Shown here one piece after another: positions 23,402 through 38,200 of a stretch of 64,000 nt of DNA (positions are counted from its first letter, which is position 1; the number at the start of each line of letters is the position of its first letter). Where the stretch lies: positions 72,483,799 to 72,547,798 of the forward strand of contig OY755241.1 of NCBI GenBank assembly GCA_963576725.1, read 5' to 3'. The DNA comes from Azorinus chamasolen. Lineage: Eukaryota > Mollusca > Bivalvia > Cardiida > Solecurtidae. The notes below the pieces were generated by a model. It saw only the letters and a list, made by a program, of their open reading frames with translations. It was not told where the DNA came from and searched no databases. Position numbers and translations under genes: made by a program.

Positions 23402-23690
23402 CAATCAGCATTTTCTTACTTGGATCAATAATCGTTGTTTCATTTGTCCGTGGAATGCAATCAGCATTTTCTTACTTGGGTCAATAATCGTTGTTTCATT
23501 TGTCCATGGAAATTATATTTCATAAATGTGACTTGTAGATTGGTTCTAGTTTTCAACATTTCCTTGAAAACAATTTCCAGTGCGCAAAACAAGAGTTTTC
23601 AACATTTCCTTCAAAATAATTTCCAATGCACCAAACAAGACACAGCCAAGATATTCCGATTGGACACAGCTAAGGTATTCCGATTGTTTA
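23402..23690. repeat. Cluster of short tandem duplications
   Basis: A 56-bp unit (gcaatcagcattttcttact ... ttcatttgtcc) occurs twice (23402, 23458); a 46-bp unit (ttttcaacatttcctt...) twice (23551, 23596); a 23-bp unit (acacagcYaagRtattccga) twice (about 23641, 23665). Likely replication slippage. Confidence 0.8.
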
Positions 23691-24012
23691 CTTGACCTGG
23701 GTCTATACCAGCTCTATCGTTCAATGTTACACAATGTGAAACCAGTTATTGGGTCGGTCATCTCGGACACACATATGTGTTGCAAACGTACACATGCGAG
23801 GTATTTTCATTCACGAAAAAGCAAAGGTACTCCAAGTCTGTGGGCGGTTCTTTGAATATTCATATGATTTTATAGTGTTTTCACACTACAAGCATAGAAC
23901 TATCGGAGTGATTTAACATGTGTGATTTCGCATGTGAAGTCGCACACGAGTGACTCATCGAGATTTTAATGCATACCGTAAAAGTACTTGTGAGATAGTG
24001 CCGAAGTTTCGC

Positions 24013-25045
24013 CAAAAACACAGGGGTCTGGACCGAATACATTGGGGTCTATATGTACAATATATAACAACAAGGGTTCCGACTAGCAGAACGGATATCC
24101 GTGTACCACGAGTACAAATATGACTGTAACTCTTACAATTTAAATGATTATTTCGTAATTCTTTCGGCTATTGAAAGACAATATATTTTTCTATCTAATA
24201 AATATAATCTTTTAACGGTATTTTATGAACAAGTATCAATCCAACAATGATTTTATCAAATTTTCACGTGTTTTTAGGGTCATTGACAAACGTCGTTCAC
24301 TCCGGTTGCACTATATTACAGCAATAACCTGGCAATTTGCAGTTCAAAAAATGGCATGAGTAAAAAAAAAGAATCAATTCTAACACCCACCTCCAATTAT
24401 TTAGTCCCCAGCATCAAAAGAATGATGTAAAACTAGAGAGTGTTGTCAATTTGCTTCAAATCGTCGAGGAAGGAGCCATTGTACGTGACGTGACGTCAAG
24501 GATTTCCAACTTTTCCTTCTCTCATCCAATGAAATGGCTCCATTCAAATTTGTTGCAAAATGGCAGCGTCCGAAATAGAAACATAACGATAGACGGAAAG
24601 GCCGCTGTTGCTAGTTGCTTATTTACTAAGAGGACAAAACAAATGGAGATTGATGATATAATTGGGTTGTTTTGTTGAACCACGCCATCTTTTGAACTGA
24701 AAATCGCCAGGTTATGGCTGTGATATAGTGAAACCGGGATGAACGAACGTTTGTCACTGACCCAGAAAACACGTGAAATTTTGAGAAAATCGTTGTCTGA
24801 TTGATGATTGCACGTAAGTTACCGTGAGAAGATTATATTTATTTGATAGTAAAATATATTGGCTTTCAATAACCGAAAAAAATACAAAATTATCATTGAA
24901 ATTTGCAAGAGTTACATTCATATTTGTACTTGTGGTACACGGATGTCCGTTTTGCTAGTTGGAATCCTTGTTATTATATAGTACATATAGACCCCCCCCC
25001 CCCCCCCCCAAATGAACCGGTCCAGACCCCTCTGGCCAAAAACGT
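24013..25045. mobile_element. 1 kb long-inverted-repeat (foldback) element
   Basis: The left arm (24013-24356) and right arm (24682-25045) are inverted copies with moderate divergence over about 340 bp: aggggtctggaccg, ggggtctatatgtac, aacggatatccgtgtacca and ctattgaaagacaatatat-type blocks all have reversed partners. The right arm contains a run of about 20 C (24992-25010). The 325-bp centre carries no clear gene. Class unknown. Confidence 0.75.
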
Positions 25046-25651
25046 CATGAAGCCTAAACTAAAGGATACTTTAGGAGCAAAACCTTTCCGATGTACCATT
25101 TTTGGTACCTCGCACAGTTGGTCCTATGCTTCTGAAATTCCTCGCATGTGTACGTTTGCGAATGTGTGCGTTTGGTGTGGTGTGTTTGTCAGTGCATGAG
25201 TCTTTGTGTGTGTTTGTGTAACAGCATCATTACAAATGTAGTATTGCAGTGTCTTAAAAGAGGACATACAGCTACATGCGATTGTTATTATAATACAATA
25301 CAAGGTCCCCTTGGAAATCAGTATAGAAAATTCAAAAGGCATACGAGAATATTCAACATTTATTTCGGTGTGCTATGTTTACTCTTATCCAACCATCCAT
25401 CGCCTGACTCGCATTTGCAAACAGCTTGGAACCAGATAAGACGCCGAGTAATTTGGCGTCTCAACATGGCCAAAACTGTTTGACATTCGATCAAACGTTA
25501 TAGATTAACTTTGAGCAGGCATTTAATTTTCCCAGCAGGGTAAGTCTTAATCATTTATTCCCATATCATTTGAAGAAAACTCGTCGAAATGTCATTGTGG
25601 AAAGCTCCATTTTTCATGTTGAGGGGCACAACTAACAATCGATGGTTTCAG

Positions 25652-25713
25652 GAAACAGTGCAGACCCTGATCAGAGGGCTCCTTCACTCTGATCTGCGTC
25701 TACACTGTTTGCC
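25652..25713. repeat. Hairpin of the CAAACAG superfamily
   Basis: gaaacagtgcagaccctgat / ctgatctgcgtctacactgt, apex ggctccttcactct. A decayed relative follows at 25929-25999. Confidence 0.6.
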
Positions 25714-26107
25714 TACATTTCCTACAAAATACACTGGGCACACATGGGTTAATAATATACATAACATGTTAATAAAAATACATTATGAATATTAATTGGA
25801 TGATGTTTTAAAATGGGATACTAACACTAGATGTTTTGCAAATGACAGAAAATGTAGAATCAGGTCTTCATAATTATTATTACGTACTGGTAGTATTGCT
25901 ATCTAATAGTATTATTATATTATCGCATTAGCAAACATCAGACCTCACCAGGCGGCTCGTACAGGAACCATCTGATGAAAGACTACTCTATTTGCAAAGG
26001 TATATTTAAAAAGGAAAGGTTACACAGGTATTTAGGATGTATATATCATTCCACCATTTTATCACCCGGATGTATTTTAAACCACCCGGACGTTGCTCCA
26101 TATCACA

Positions 26108-26272
26108 TTAGTCCACATCCAGAGCTACGCAATGTCGTCCTCCATCGACATACAGATGTTGACCGGTCACGTGCCTAGCGGCGTCAGACGCAAGGAAAGC
26201 CACGGCCTCCGCACAGTCACTCGGAAGTGCGACACGACCAAGCGCGTTCCGAGTGGCTTGTCTCTGGTAATA
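26108..26272 (-). CDS. SDR exon 9 (terminal)
   Basis: 165 nt including TAA at 26108-26110; acceptor CCCCAG. Encodes NALGRVALPSDCAEAVAFLA and TGQHLYVDGGRHCVALDVD, the usual SDR C-terminus. More GC-rich than its surroundings. A clear poly(A) signal close by was not found. Confidence 0.93.
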   Translation of the reverse strand, partial: YYQRQATRNALGRVALPSDCAEAVAFLASDAARHVTGQHLYVDGGRHCVALDVD

Positions 26273-29200
26273 CTGGGGAAAACAAACAACAAATGTTAAA
26301 CCATATATATCTAAGTGGACGTGTCTAAATTAGCACATCTACACGACTCTACATAGTAAACATTCAATATCGGACCGATATCCGCCGAATTTTTTTCTTC
26401 TAAACGGGCCGTCATCGATCCGACGTCGGATGTGCACCCACTTTTCAAATTGGTCCGACATCGGCTAGCATATCGGACCAACAACGGATTTTCAACGGCT
26501 CTGCATAATAAGCCGACATCGGCATGTTTTATAGATTACTCCCATATATATGTATATGTACCCCTAAAGCTAATTCAGAAACGTTTTACTAAAAAGGAAG
26601 GAAGGCATCCACAATAATTCTCGGGCTAGTAAACTAAGCTGTAGTGACTCAAACTCTAGTGTTTGTCCCCCATTTCTGAGAAAATACATGATCAATGGCA
26701 TAAATATTTAGGTTACAAAACAGCACAACACTGTTTTAAATTTCTGATGCCATCAGTTTTATTATACGCCCGAAGGGTCGTATTATGTTATGGTCTCCAT
26801 CGTCTGGCCGTCTGGCTGGGTGTCCGTCTGTCTGTCTGTCCGTCCGTCCGTCCGTTAGCAAATTCGTGTCCTGGCTATAACTTACTCATTTTTTCTCCGA
26901 TTTTCAAAATTCTTTCACACAAATGTTCAGTATCACTTGAAGGTGTGTCGCGTACAAAACCCAATTGTGAACTTTCAAGGTCAAGGTCACAAATAGGGCG
27001 TTAGCAATTTTCGTGTCCTTGCTAAAACTTACTCATCTTTTCACCAATTTTCAAAATTCTTTCACACGTATGTTCAGTATCACTTGAAGGTGTGTCGCGT
27101 ACAAAACCCAATGGTGAACTTTCAAGGTCAAGGTCACAAATAGGGCGTTAGCAATTCTGTCCGTCCGTCCGTTAGCAAATTCGTGTCCTGGCTATAACTT
27201 ACTCATTTTTTCTCCGATTTTCAAAATTCTTTCACACAAATGTTCAGTATCACTTGAAGGTGTGTCGCGTACAAAACCCAATTGTGAACTTTCAAGGTCA
27301 AGGTCACAAATAGGGCGTTAGCAATTTTCGTGTCCTTGGTAAAACTTACTCATCTTTTCACCAATTTTCAAAATTCTTTCACACATATGTTCAGTATCAC
27401 TTGAAGGTGTGTCGCGTACAAAACCCAATGGTGAACTTTCAAGGTCAAGGTCACAAATAGGGCGTTAGCAATTCTGTCCGTCCGTTAGCAAATTCGTGTC
27501 CTGGCTATAACTTACTCATTTTTTCTCCGATTTTCAAAATTCTTTCACACATATGTTCAGTATCACTTGAAGGTGTGTCGCGTACAAAACCCAATTGTGA
27601 ACTTTCAAGGTCAAGGTCACAAATAGGGCTTCAGTATCACTTGAAGGTGTGTTGCATACAAAACCCAATTGTGAACTTTCAAGGTCAAGGTCACAAATAG
27701 AGCGTTAGCAAATTTTGTGTCCTGGCTGTAGCTAACTAGACCTACATCATTACCTTTAAGGTCAGTCATATTTGAAGGTGAAAGGTTAAACGCACTTATG
27801 TCACGTTCGGTTTAAACTTTCTCGACTTTTTTTCCAAAGTTCAAAAAAGTCTGAAAGTCTGAAAATGATTGCTATGTACACTGTTCTTACCATGCTCATA
27901 TCTTGGATATTTTTCATTCTGGAGTTATTGCCCTTTGATAGTTTCGGGTAGCAATTTCTTGTGCAACTAACTGCTCCTTTATTTTTCAACATAATTTTAT
28001 AGAACAGCATTCGGGCGTATATTGCCCCGTCTTGCGGTGCTCTTGTTGTTTATCATTTCATGTAACGATATTTTATTAATCTTTTCTCCAATGAATGTTG
28101 ATGCAAAACACTACCAATTGTGAATGTTTGAAATTTCATTTTGGTAAATATTGTACTGAAAAACCAGGGGTGATGCCTTAAAACCTTTTAGTCTGAGAAT
28201 AAACTTATGCTCAAACTCGAGATTGGTCAGATTTGACGTAGTCAAAGTCTGACCAATCTCGAGCTCCAGCACGATTTCAAGCTACATATCCACCAAATTT
28301 TGTATTTTAAAGCTTTGCTCAAACTATAACTGAGTAAATGTTTGAGAATTGTGCAACCAGTGCACTCCACAGCAGTGATTGCACAGCGAAATACTTGTAC
28401 ACAGTGAAGATATATGTAATTATACAACAGGACATGGGTAAAGAAGAAGAAATGTATTTTAAAATTCGACAAGAGAAGGGTTAACAATGTTCAGCTAGCC
28501 ACTGACCACAGTCCAGATTTTGGATATTTCTCATACCTTCTCTCCTACAGTTACTTGTAGATAATTATATAGTTGTATACTGTCCCTTGTTTCATAGTTA
28601 AGCCTTCCTCAATGCAGGTATTATATATTATATATTTTTGTCTCAGGTAAAAGGTAGATCCGGACCATGTAGGAGCTTAGCATTACATTTGACCTGCATT
28701 TAGCTGATTCTTGATATGTGTGGTGATACATTTTAGAACAATTCAGTATCGTAAAATTTGGAAGGACTGAATATTTGGTTCGACTTATCCCGAAGTCCGA
28801 GTTCGAGATATCGAAATTCAGCTGTATTTTCAACGGTGGATGGGGATAACACGAGCGTTTAACATAATGTACGAGTATGAAACACTATTGCAGTCAATAT
28901 GTATGTTACAATTAAAACGTTTCAGTCCTTCTCATTCTGAAAAAAATGTCTGCCTCATCTCTGATCTACTAGACTTGTTTTCGACTTCATTCAAGCCATC
29001 AAACTACTTACTGAGTGTCAAGACGCTTGAAGTCACTAGGCGTCTAAACTGGAGCCATGCTGTTTGAAAAAGTCAGTAAAAGCCCATGGAGTGATGGACC
29101 ATTGGCGTAACTGACGTATGGAGTAACGGGTTAATATGACAATAGATTAGCCGTGTAGGACTCGTAAACTAATACTTTGATCTGCATCTGGGTCCATGCT

Positions 29201-32200
29201 TATAAAGCTTTTTAGTTGAGTCTGAGTTCGTTCTCAAGCTTTTGATTGGCCAGATTTGAGTTGTCAAGCTTTTGATTGGTCAGATTTGAGCCAATCAAAA
29301 ACTTGAGAACGAACTCAGACTCAACTAAAAGTTTTATAAGCATGGAACCAGAATAGTTCGCTTTCATCATGACTTTCGATCTGCATTAAGCTGTGAACTT
29401 GAGATATCGGTCAGATTATAAAACAGATGACTCGACATCGGTTATCTCGAACTGATTTTTTATGGTCACTTGAAGTTCGAGATATCGAAGTTCATCTGTA
29501 GTTGAGTACGTTGTTTTGTGCATATCGGACAGCCCGTCGGTAGATCAAATGGTTTCCGACCAATAATCCAGCAACTCTTTCGCCCTAGTAGGACATTTCG
29601 TAATTAGTAGTAAATGATTTCGAGGTCAGTGGGTGAGACGCCAGGGTCAAACTCTAAGTTCATATGTAAAACTAGACCAAGTCATGGCATGAAGTGGAGT
29701 CAATGTTAAGCTTCGTGGTTCAAAGACAAATAATAAAACTTTAACCTTGGTCACACTGTTTAACCATTAAAGATAGAGACTTTATATTTGTCATCTACAT
29801 TCATCTGAAAGGCCCTTCCCAGTTGAGTCCTAGTGAAGTCAAGTCCAATGTCAAATTGCTAAAGTTTTACCCCGGCCTTCATGTTTCAAACACTAGAAAG
29901 TTTATATTTGACATACGTATCATACCCTGTAGCTGCAGCTTTGAGTGGTGCAACGTCAATATCACACTTCAAGGTCAAAATCAACCAAAAGGTCAAATTA
30001 TTCTGCAAACGTCTCTTGTAACATAGACTGTGGAAAAAACAACAAAAATATTACCTGGTCCACGCCCGGGTCAGACAGTCCACCTCTCTTAAATATTCGG
30101 GACTCGGTAATTCCAGGACTGAAAATAAATGAAACACTTCAAGCATTAGCCAAGAGGGCAAACTTCCATCCGATTAATAATGCAAGTTTGCATGTTTCGT
30201 ATATAACTCTCTACTCCCTACAAACGCATTATTACGCATTTGCAAACAGAATAGGCACAGCTCAGACGGTTCATGTAGGAACCGTTTTGTTAGGGTCTGT
30301 CATGCTTGCTTATAACCAATATAGATCTAATTCTACTGTTTCTGTCATGATAACAAACATTGTTCATTAGAGGCGTTATAAAAATTGAGTATGTATTGAG
30401 AATTCGTGACATCGTTACGAGGGCTTGGTGCAAAACTATTCTAACTCCTTCTTTGTGAAGGAGTTAGAATAGTTTTGCACCAAGCCCTCGAAATTTAATT
30501 CTTACAAGAATAGTCATGAAGTAAAGACTAATATCTACAAATCTTTATTGTTTTCGTTTTCTTTAATTAACCAATGTGTACCAAATATCCCATATATGGA
30601 TCATAGACAAACAGTGTAGACTCTGGTCGGACGCCACGTGATGCGGTGTCTTATCTCAGTCTACTCTGTTTGCTGATAGGAATTGCAATATCAAACAAAC
30701 GAAATAGACAAAAATGGACCAGGCATCCCTTAGATAAACAAGAGAACCCTAAGCGGCTGCGAACGCTCGTCTGTTATCATTTGGTTATGTGTGGATAGGC
30801 CTTGTCAAGATGAACATGCATACCAAACATGAAGGTTGTAAGTGAAAAAAATGAAGACGTTATGGTCAATGTTAAAAGATTTGGGACGCCGGAGTTACGA
30901 CAACAGCTAGTGATTTCTTCGAAACAGACGAGCTAAAAATTGAATACAATTTATAAACATGGAAGAATTCACTGGGCGCAAATGGGTTAAACATTCAACC
31001 TGAGTGTCAAACAGTTTGGAACCTGGTGAGAGGTCGACTTACTCGGTTTGTCATCTGGATCCAATCTGTTTGCGAGGTTGTCACTAATTCTACCGTACAG
31101 TGCTCAACCCTTTAACCCCCTCATTTACCCATTCTCTCCTACTGACACCTTTTTGCGCATCTGTTAAACTCATTTTTTGAAACCTTTGTGATAAATAGAG
31201 CATTTTTTGAAACCATGTGATGAATAGAGTTCCTTAAGAGCAAATGCTCTACTTATCACAATGATTTAAAAACTGCACAATTCTAAAATGTTCCTTTCCT
31301 CTAGTAAATTCTCCTTTTCGGTACATTTATTCAAAGAGGTTGGATCTAAAAGTAGCCTATGAGGGTAGGGATTTTGAATAGTAGGTAAATGTGTCCTATT
31401 TTAATGTGTATCACTTAAACATAAGTGGTGTGACAAACAGTTTGTATCCTGTTGAGACGCCGAGTAACTCGTCGTCTCATCAGGATCTAAACTGTTTGCT
31501 AAGGTAATCACAGTTTCTCTCATTGTAACACACCCTGTGAGTCGCTTTACGGAGACTTTGGTGGTGAATGAGTTTACCAGCGAAAAGTTCTTGGGCCTTG
31601 ATGAGAAGTCGAGTCTCATCTAACTTAAAAGTGTTTGCAAAGATTATCACAAGTTCGTGGCTAGGTTTACAAATAACGGATGCACTGGTCTATACTTACT
31701 TGATAGAATTCACCCGCACGCCGGACGGTCCAAGGTCTAAAAGAACATTAGCAAGTAAAATTAGCCTTGTCCACTCCCAGCAAATGTCGTCGGTAAATAT
31801 TTTATCTTATGATTCAATTTTCTCGGAGTTCTTGTCAGCAGCCAGTAAGTTCTTGTCAGCAGCCAGTATCAGGGTGCCAAACAGTTTTGACCTTTAAGAG
31901 ACGCCGAGTTATTCGGCGTTTCATCTGGATCTAAACTGTTTGCAAAAGACAGAAGCTGAATATAAAAGGTTAAATTTCGACATACGTTCGGACTTAACAC
32001 TTCGCACCCTAATTAATTATCGTATGCAAAATGTGCCATGTTAAAGGTATCTGTTCCTTTTCAAAACCCCTGATAAGCTTGGCAAATGGTTTGGATCCCA
32101 GGTTTTGAACATCAATCCATAATCTTATTGCTCGGTAACCTATCTGAATCCAACCTGTTGCAAATGTGATCAAGATAATCATGGGTAACTCGGCGTCTCA

Positions 32201-35200
32201 CCAGGATCCAAACTGTTTGATACACTGACGGTGGTGTTGAAAAGACGTTTTTATGCCTTAGCATACAGAGTAGATCCAGATCAGATGACGTATTTAGGAG
32301 CCGTCTGATCAAGGTCTGATTCATTCTCTTATGGAATTGTATCAGTCTTAATTTCACAGTTTCTGCCAAAGCTGAAATGTATTCAAAGACCGCTGTATAC
32401 GTTTAGCTAATCAATATACATTTGTACATTAATATTCATAAGGTTATAAGTTAATTAAAAGTACTCAATGAGTCAATGTAGACCAAAACAATATAGTATT
32501 ACATTCCTTTCGTGATGTTTTACCTCTTTTGGCGCCAAATTTAAAAGTGCCGTCTGCAATAATAATTTCGTATTAAATATAATTATAAACTAAATAATAA
32601 AGGTATAAAAGTAAAACATTTGTTTTTTAAAAATCCGTGTGCTTGAGCTAAAATAATACAGAAAACAGTGAAGTCCCAGGTCAGATGCCACCTTCAAAAA
32701 GGCGGCATCTGACCTGGGACTGCACTGTTTTCAATTGTGCCAACAGGCGACATTGGCGCCGAAAGAGTTAAGCTGTCACCTGCATAGTAAAAATAGAAAA
32801 TCCACAGCAAACAAGACGAACAATCATTAGCCTTGTTGATTTGTAGTTTTAGTTAATAAACCTTAAATGACTAGCCTAGTAAATTGGTCGTTTTGACAAA
32901 GAAACCGGCAAAAAATAGCATGACGTATGCATGGCCCTTTCCTTCATATATAGCGTTTTCGCGCATTTGTCAACATAGTAGACCAAAATCAGACAGCTCC
33001 AATAGGAGCCATTTGACTAGGATATGCTCTGTTTGCTTATGGAATTACACAGATCCTAGTCTAAACTCTCTGCCACAGTAAAATTTCTTTTTTTTAATAA
33101 TGCTGTAATATAGTTTGGCTCATTACTAGTCATGGTATCATTATTTCTTACATGAATATTGAACAGGGAAATGGTTAATTGGTCGATGTCTTACCTAGGG
33201 CCAGGCACTTCGTGAACATATTGAGGGCAGCTTTGCTCATAGAATACACGCCAATCGAGCAGAGCTGAAAATATCAGAGAAATCACCAACATCTGTTGAA
33301 TTAGCACTTGTATGGCGCTACATGCTTAGCGTGGTTATTTTAGAAAACAGTTTGGACCCAGACGAGACAGCATGTATCTCGCTTTAACTCATGTCTCGCC
33401 AGCATTTAAACTCTAAATCAATTACTCAATGAATATTCATTTAAGACATAATGACATCTTGAATATTGCTTAGATCATTTTTTTATAATGGCACATGAGG
33501 AAATATTGGGAATGGCAGAAACTGTAGAATCATATCTTGATAATTTCATAAGCAAACAGAGCAGACCCTGACCAGACGACTCCTATAGGAGCCGTCTGGT
33601 CTTGGTCTTCTCTGTTTAGAAAGGTATAGAAAGACATTAATATGAAGGAAAGGGTTGAGGTCCGGATTATACAGTTAACCGTTTACCCGATGGCGATCCC
33701 TTCTCGCGCAATTGCAAAGACGATAGACTCAGATCCGCCCCTCGTCTGGTTCCAAACTGTTTGCCAACAATATCACATACACACTGTGTAGAGTGTTAAT
33801 CATTCAATCCATAGATATGCATTCTGTCTCATTTGCAAAGAGAGCAGACCCAGATCAGTCCGCTCCTGTTGATGCATTCTAATTAGGATCTGCTTTATTT
33901 GTTTATGCAAACATATAGACATACCGAGCTGAATCCAGGTTTTTTTGCCATGGTCAAAACTTTTGTTTTTAAAACATATTTATACAGCAAACCCTATCTA
34001 AAGCGCCCCTATATAGAAGTCTGTAGTTGGGTCTTAAACGCAGGTGGTAGCTAAATGCAGAGAGAAATTTATGCAGAAAATTCTCTTGCAGCTTTCTGCA
34101 TTACGTACGTCACTATAGGCAGGTTAACTATACATACTACAGTAATGTCATGGTAATACGAACGATACAAGTCTAATTTTGGAATCAGATGGTAGCTTAA
34201 TGCCTGACAAAAGTTGTTAAATGCATGACAACCTGTTGTTATAGACTCTCACGTCTATTCAGCACATATTCATAGGTAGGTTCATAAGTAATGTACCTTA
34301 ACATAATAAAATGTAGTTACTCACCGGCTGTACAGCTGCTATGCTAGAATTATTGACGATGCAGCCTGAAAATGTGACGTCATAAAACTATACATGTGTA
34401 TCTTATCATACATTTTGTATCTACGTAACAACCTCCCCAACACACACAAACATACATAAACACACACACACACACAAACACACACTTTTTTTTTTTTATC
34501 TTGAATGTTCTCCAATAGATGGCATTTCCAGCATACACTTTTGTTCTTAATCGATCCACATTCTTTAGCCGTTTCTTTTCATATATAGACGATCTTACAT
34601 TCGTGTTCATCACAAATTGTTTTTATGAAACCAGTTTATAAAAATAGTATGACGCGAGCTCTAACGAGTGTCATATTCATTATAGTACACGAGTTTCATG
34701 AAAACAATTTGTAATGAGCACGAATGAAAGACTCTTTTTATCACATAACCCCCCCCCCCACACCCCACCCCACCCCCCCCCCCCCCAAAAAAAAAAAAGA
34801 AAGAAAATGAAACAGGCTATAGCCGATGGCCGTTTCGGCTATTGCTTGCAATACAGCGGACGACGCACATTGAGCGCTAAGATTGCATAACGCTTAAATG
34901 AGCGCTACGATCGGCTAACGATTGCTAATTTGCATAAAAATGCACAAGTGCATTTCCGCGATTACGGCCCTCTGTTTCGGCACTCCCACAAAGACAGATT
35001 TTTTTTTTTCACGTTTTTGCAAACAGTAGACCAAGATCAAACGGCTCCTAAAGGAGCCCTCTGATCAGACTCTAGTCAGTTGGGCGTATGGGATTATATA
35101 GATATGGTCCTGCAGTTACCATCTAGCCAACAAAATCCGTTAAAAAAACAAACTTATATTATAAAAAACAAGTAAATGAATATTCATGAAATGCTCATTT

Positions 35201-38200
35201 CATGCATACACGTTCATTACGGAAATGGTTAAGCCGTATCACATTGTTAACCAATTACTCTATAAATACGCATTACTATGCCTTTGCAAACAGAGCAGAC
35301 CCAGATCAGACGGCTCCTCTAAGAACGGTCTGATCAGGGTCTGTTCTGTTTCCTTAAGAAATAATAAAGATATGAATATACTGTTTCTGTATAGGCCAAA
35401 AATGTCTGTGTTCATGCGTCCTAATTAATCTAATAAATATTCATACATGCACGTTCACTAGGGAAATGGGTAAGCCTTATCACTCTGATAACCCTTTACT
35501 CCATAGATACGCCTATGTACGCCTTTGCAAACAGAGAAGACCCAGATCAGACGGCTCCTAGAGGAGCCGTCTGATCAGGGTCTGCTCTTTTTGCTTATGG
35601 AATAATGTATAATTATATTGTTTCTGCCAGGGCCAAACATGCCTTTGTTTATGTGTCCTTATAAAAAACAATAATTTTATTAATATTCATAATGTCATTT
35701 TCTTGCATAAAGAGTCACGAAGTGAATGGTTAATATATAAAATAAAAAATGATAAAAAAGTTCAAACCTGATCTGACGCGGAGCTTACTGGGCGTCAGTG
35801 GGTCAGTGTTTGCATTAACTCTTTCACCGCCAATGTCACGACAGATAGTGCAGTCCCAGACCAGATGACGACTTTTCAAGACGGCATCTGATTAGTGACT
35901 TCACATTTTATCTCATACTCTATTTGATGTGGTTTAAATGCGATTTATTCCTTTGAAATTTACATTTATTTATCTAATTTCCTTATTTTACCGCATGATT
36001 TAACAAAATTGGTTTGCAGACGACAATTAGAAATTTGGCGCCGAAAGGGTATAAATGTGTGTCACCTTTAGTCTTCTTCAGATGAGGTATGGCTAACTGG
36101 GCCAGGAAAATGCAGGCTTTCACATTGGTATCAAAGATGTCGCTGTATTCTTCCTGTGTTGTCTGAGCAACATATTTGGCATGAAGAATCCCTGCATTAT
36201 TGACCTGTAAATGAATATTCATATAAAGTATGATGTTTATTTAACCCTTTCACCTGTTGAATATTCATGTAAGCAATAATAACATCATGAATATTTATTA
36301 GCTTAAATATTTGTATGATGGCATATGTACACAATATATTTGTCTATGGCAGCACTATCAGATATATTATACCATCAGCAAACATAGCAGACCCTGATCA
36401 GACGGCTCCTATAGATCCAAGCTCTTTGGTACCACGAGTCACGCCGCGCCGTGTTGGATGAGTCAACAACATATCAAGGTAAGACTTATCAAGCAACAAA
36501 GTAATGTCAAATTTGGTCCGAATAGTTTCACCGGTCAGTTACCTTTCTCCAAAATATGGGTGTGTGAAATGTATAGATAAGTAAACAAGGGGCTTGATAG
36601 GGATGCCTTTTTGACACCTTTGAGTAGACACTGGTCAGAATACAGTAAAACCCCTCTTAACCGGACGTTAAAATTAGCATAAATGTGGGTCTTGGAAACA
36701 GGTAGCTGCTTAATGCAGGGTGAAAGTCGCAGAAAGCTCCTCTAGGAGCTTTCTGCATGACTTTCACCGTGCATTAAGCAGCCACCTGCTTAAAAGTAGC
36801 TAAATTCTTGTCTACTAGAATATCGGTTTTTACTGTATTGAATTTCACAAATCTTGTCATGAACAGCGGCCGAGATGCCCTGTTTGCAAATGCGCATCAA
36901 GTCGCACATGGTGGAATAAAGGTCTATAGTATATTGTCTTTGATAATTCAAAACACATAATGCCACATACAACTGACCCTTTATCTGATGAACATTCACG
37001 TAGGAATTAATGACGTCATGGATATTAGATTAATGTTTATAATGGCAGAAACTATAGAATAATTAGCATTAATTCTATTACTATTGGGCGCATCGCTTTA
37101 CCACTCATGAGAGGGGAATGGTCTTGATACGACATTGCAAAGTTATCTCGGCATAATGTAAGAATATTAATTAGCTATATTTTATTCTGGCATTTGAACA
37201 CAATAATTCTGAACTTGACAGGGGCTGTAGAACCAGATCTATATTATTTCGAAAGACGCCATCTGATCGGGGTCTGGTTAGTTTGCAAATGCATAACATG
37301 GTGTCTCCATTTAGGAAACTGGTTGACTAAGAATAAATGTGAGGCTGGGCGCCCCATAACCGGTCTAAACCCCTCGTAACCATTGTCACTGACCGTACCA
37401 AGGCGGTATTCCCATCTTCCCCCTATTGTTTGTTTGTTATGTTTCCGTGCGTCTCTTTGTTTCTTTTGATATGCATGTACATTTCACTGTTTTTGTCGTG
37501 GTGCTGTTCGGGCGGCTGTGTTTTTATGGGGTGTTTCCTGCATTATTCATGCATGTGTATGCAATTTTAGGTTAACTATCAAAACATATTACCAGTACAT
37601 CTATCTGTCCAAACTTTTCAAGAGTTTTTGCAATCACGTCTGCCCTGTGGGTTTCGTCCCTTATATCACCACACACTGTGATAACCTGAAAATAGCCAAA
37701 TAAAATAAGAAACATAATTGTGGTATTTTTCGAAAAACAGGCGTGTATGGCAGTAAAAAGGTATGGTATAGTCCTATCCAAATGTATGTATGGCAGCGAA
37801 AAGATACTATGGTATTTCCTCAGAAATCATGCGCATGGCATATGTGTATCGTGTGAATGAGCGCGCTTCGTGTGATTTGAATCGGTTTGTGTAGAGTTCC
37901 TTTTATGGTCTACATCCTTTGGCACTGCATGACCTTTTTATACGCCCGAAGGTAACTTCTGTCGTATAATGGTATGGCGCTCGTCCGTCCGTCTGTCCGT
38001 GCGTTAGCCATTTTTTTGTCCGCTCAAAAGGTTAACTAATATGTATGCTGTCTTTATACTTAGTATGAAGGTTGGTCATGACTAGTAGATGACCTCTATT
38101 AATTTTGAGTTCAGTCGGTCAAAGGTCAAGGTCACAGTGACATTCAACTAAAACTATCATCCGCTCAATAACTTGATAAGTATTAGGTGCGCTGTCATCA

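Noticed and set aside
29945..30370. 141-codon plus-strand frame
   Set aside because: Antisense to SDR exon 8, whose splice sites and protein motif are convincing.
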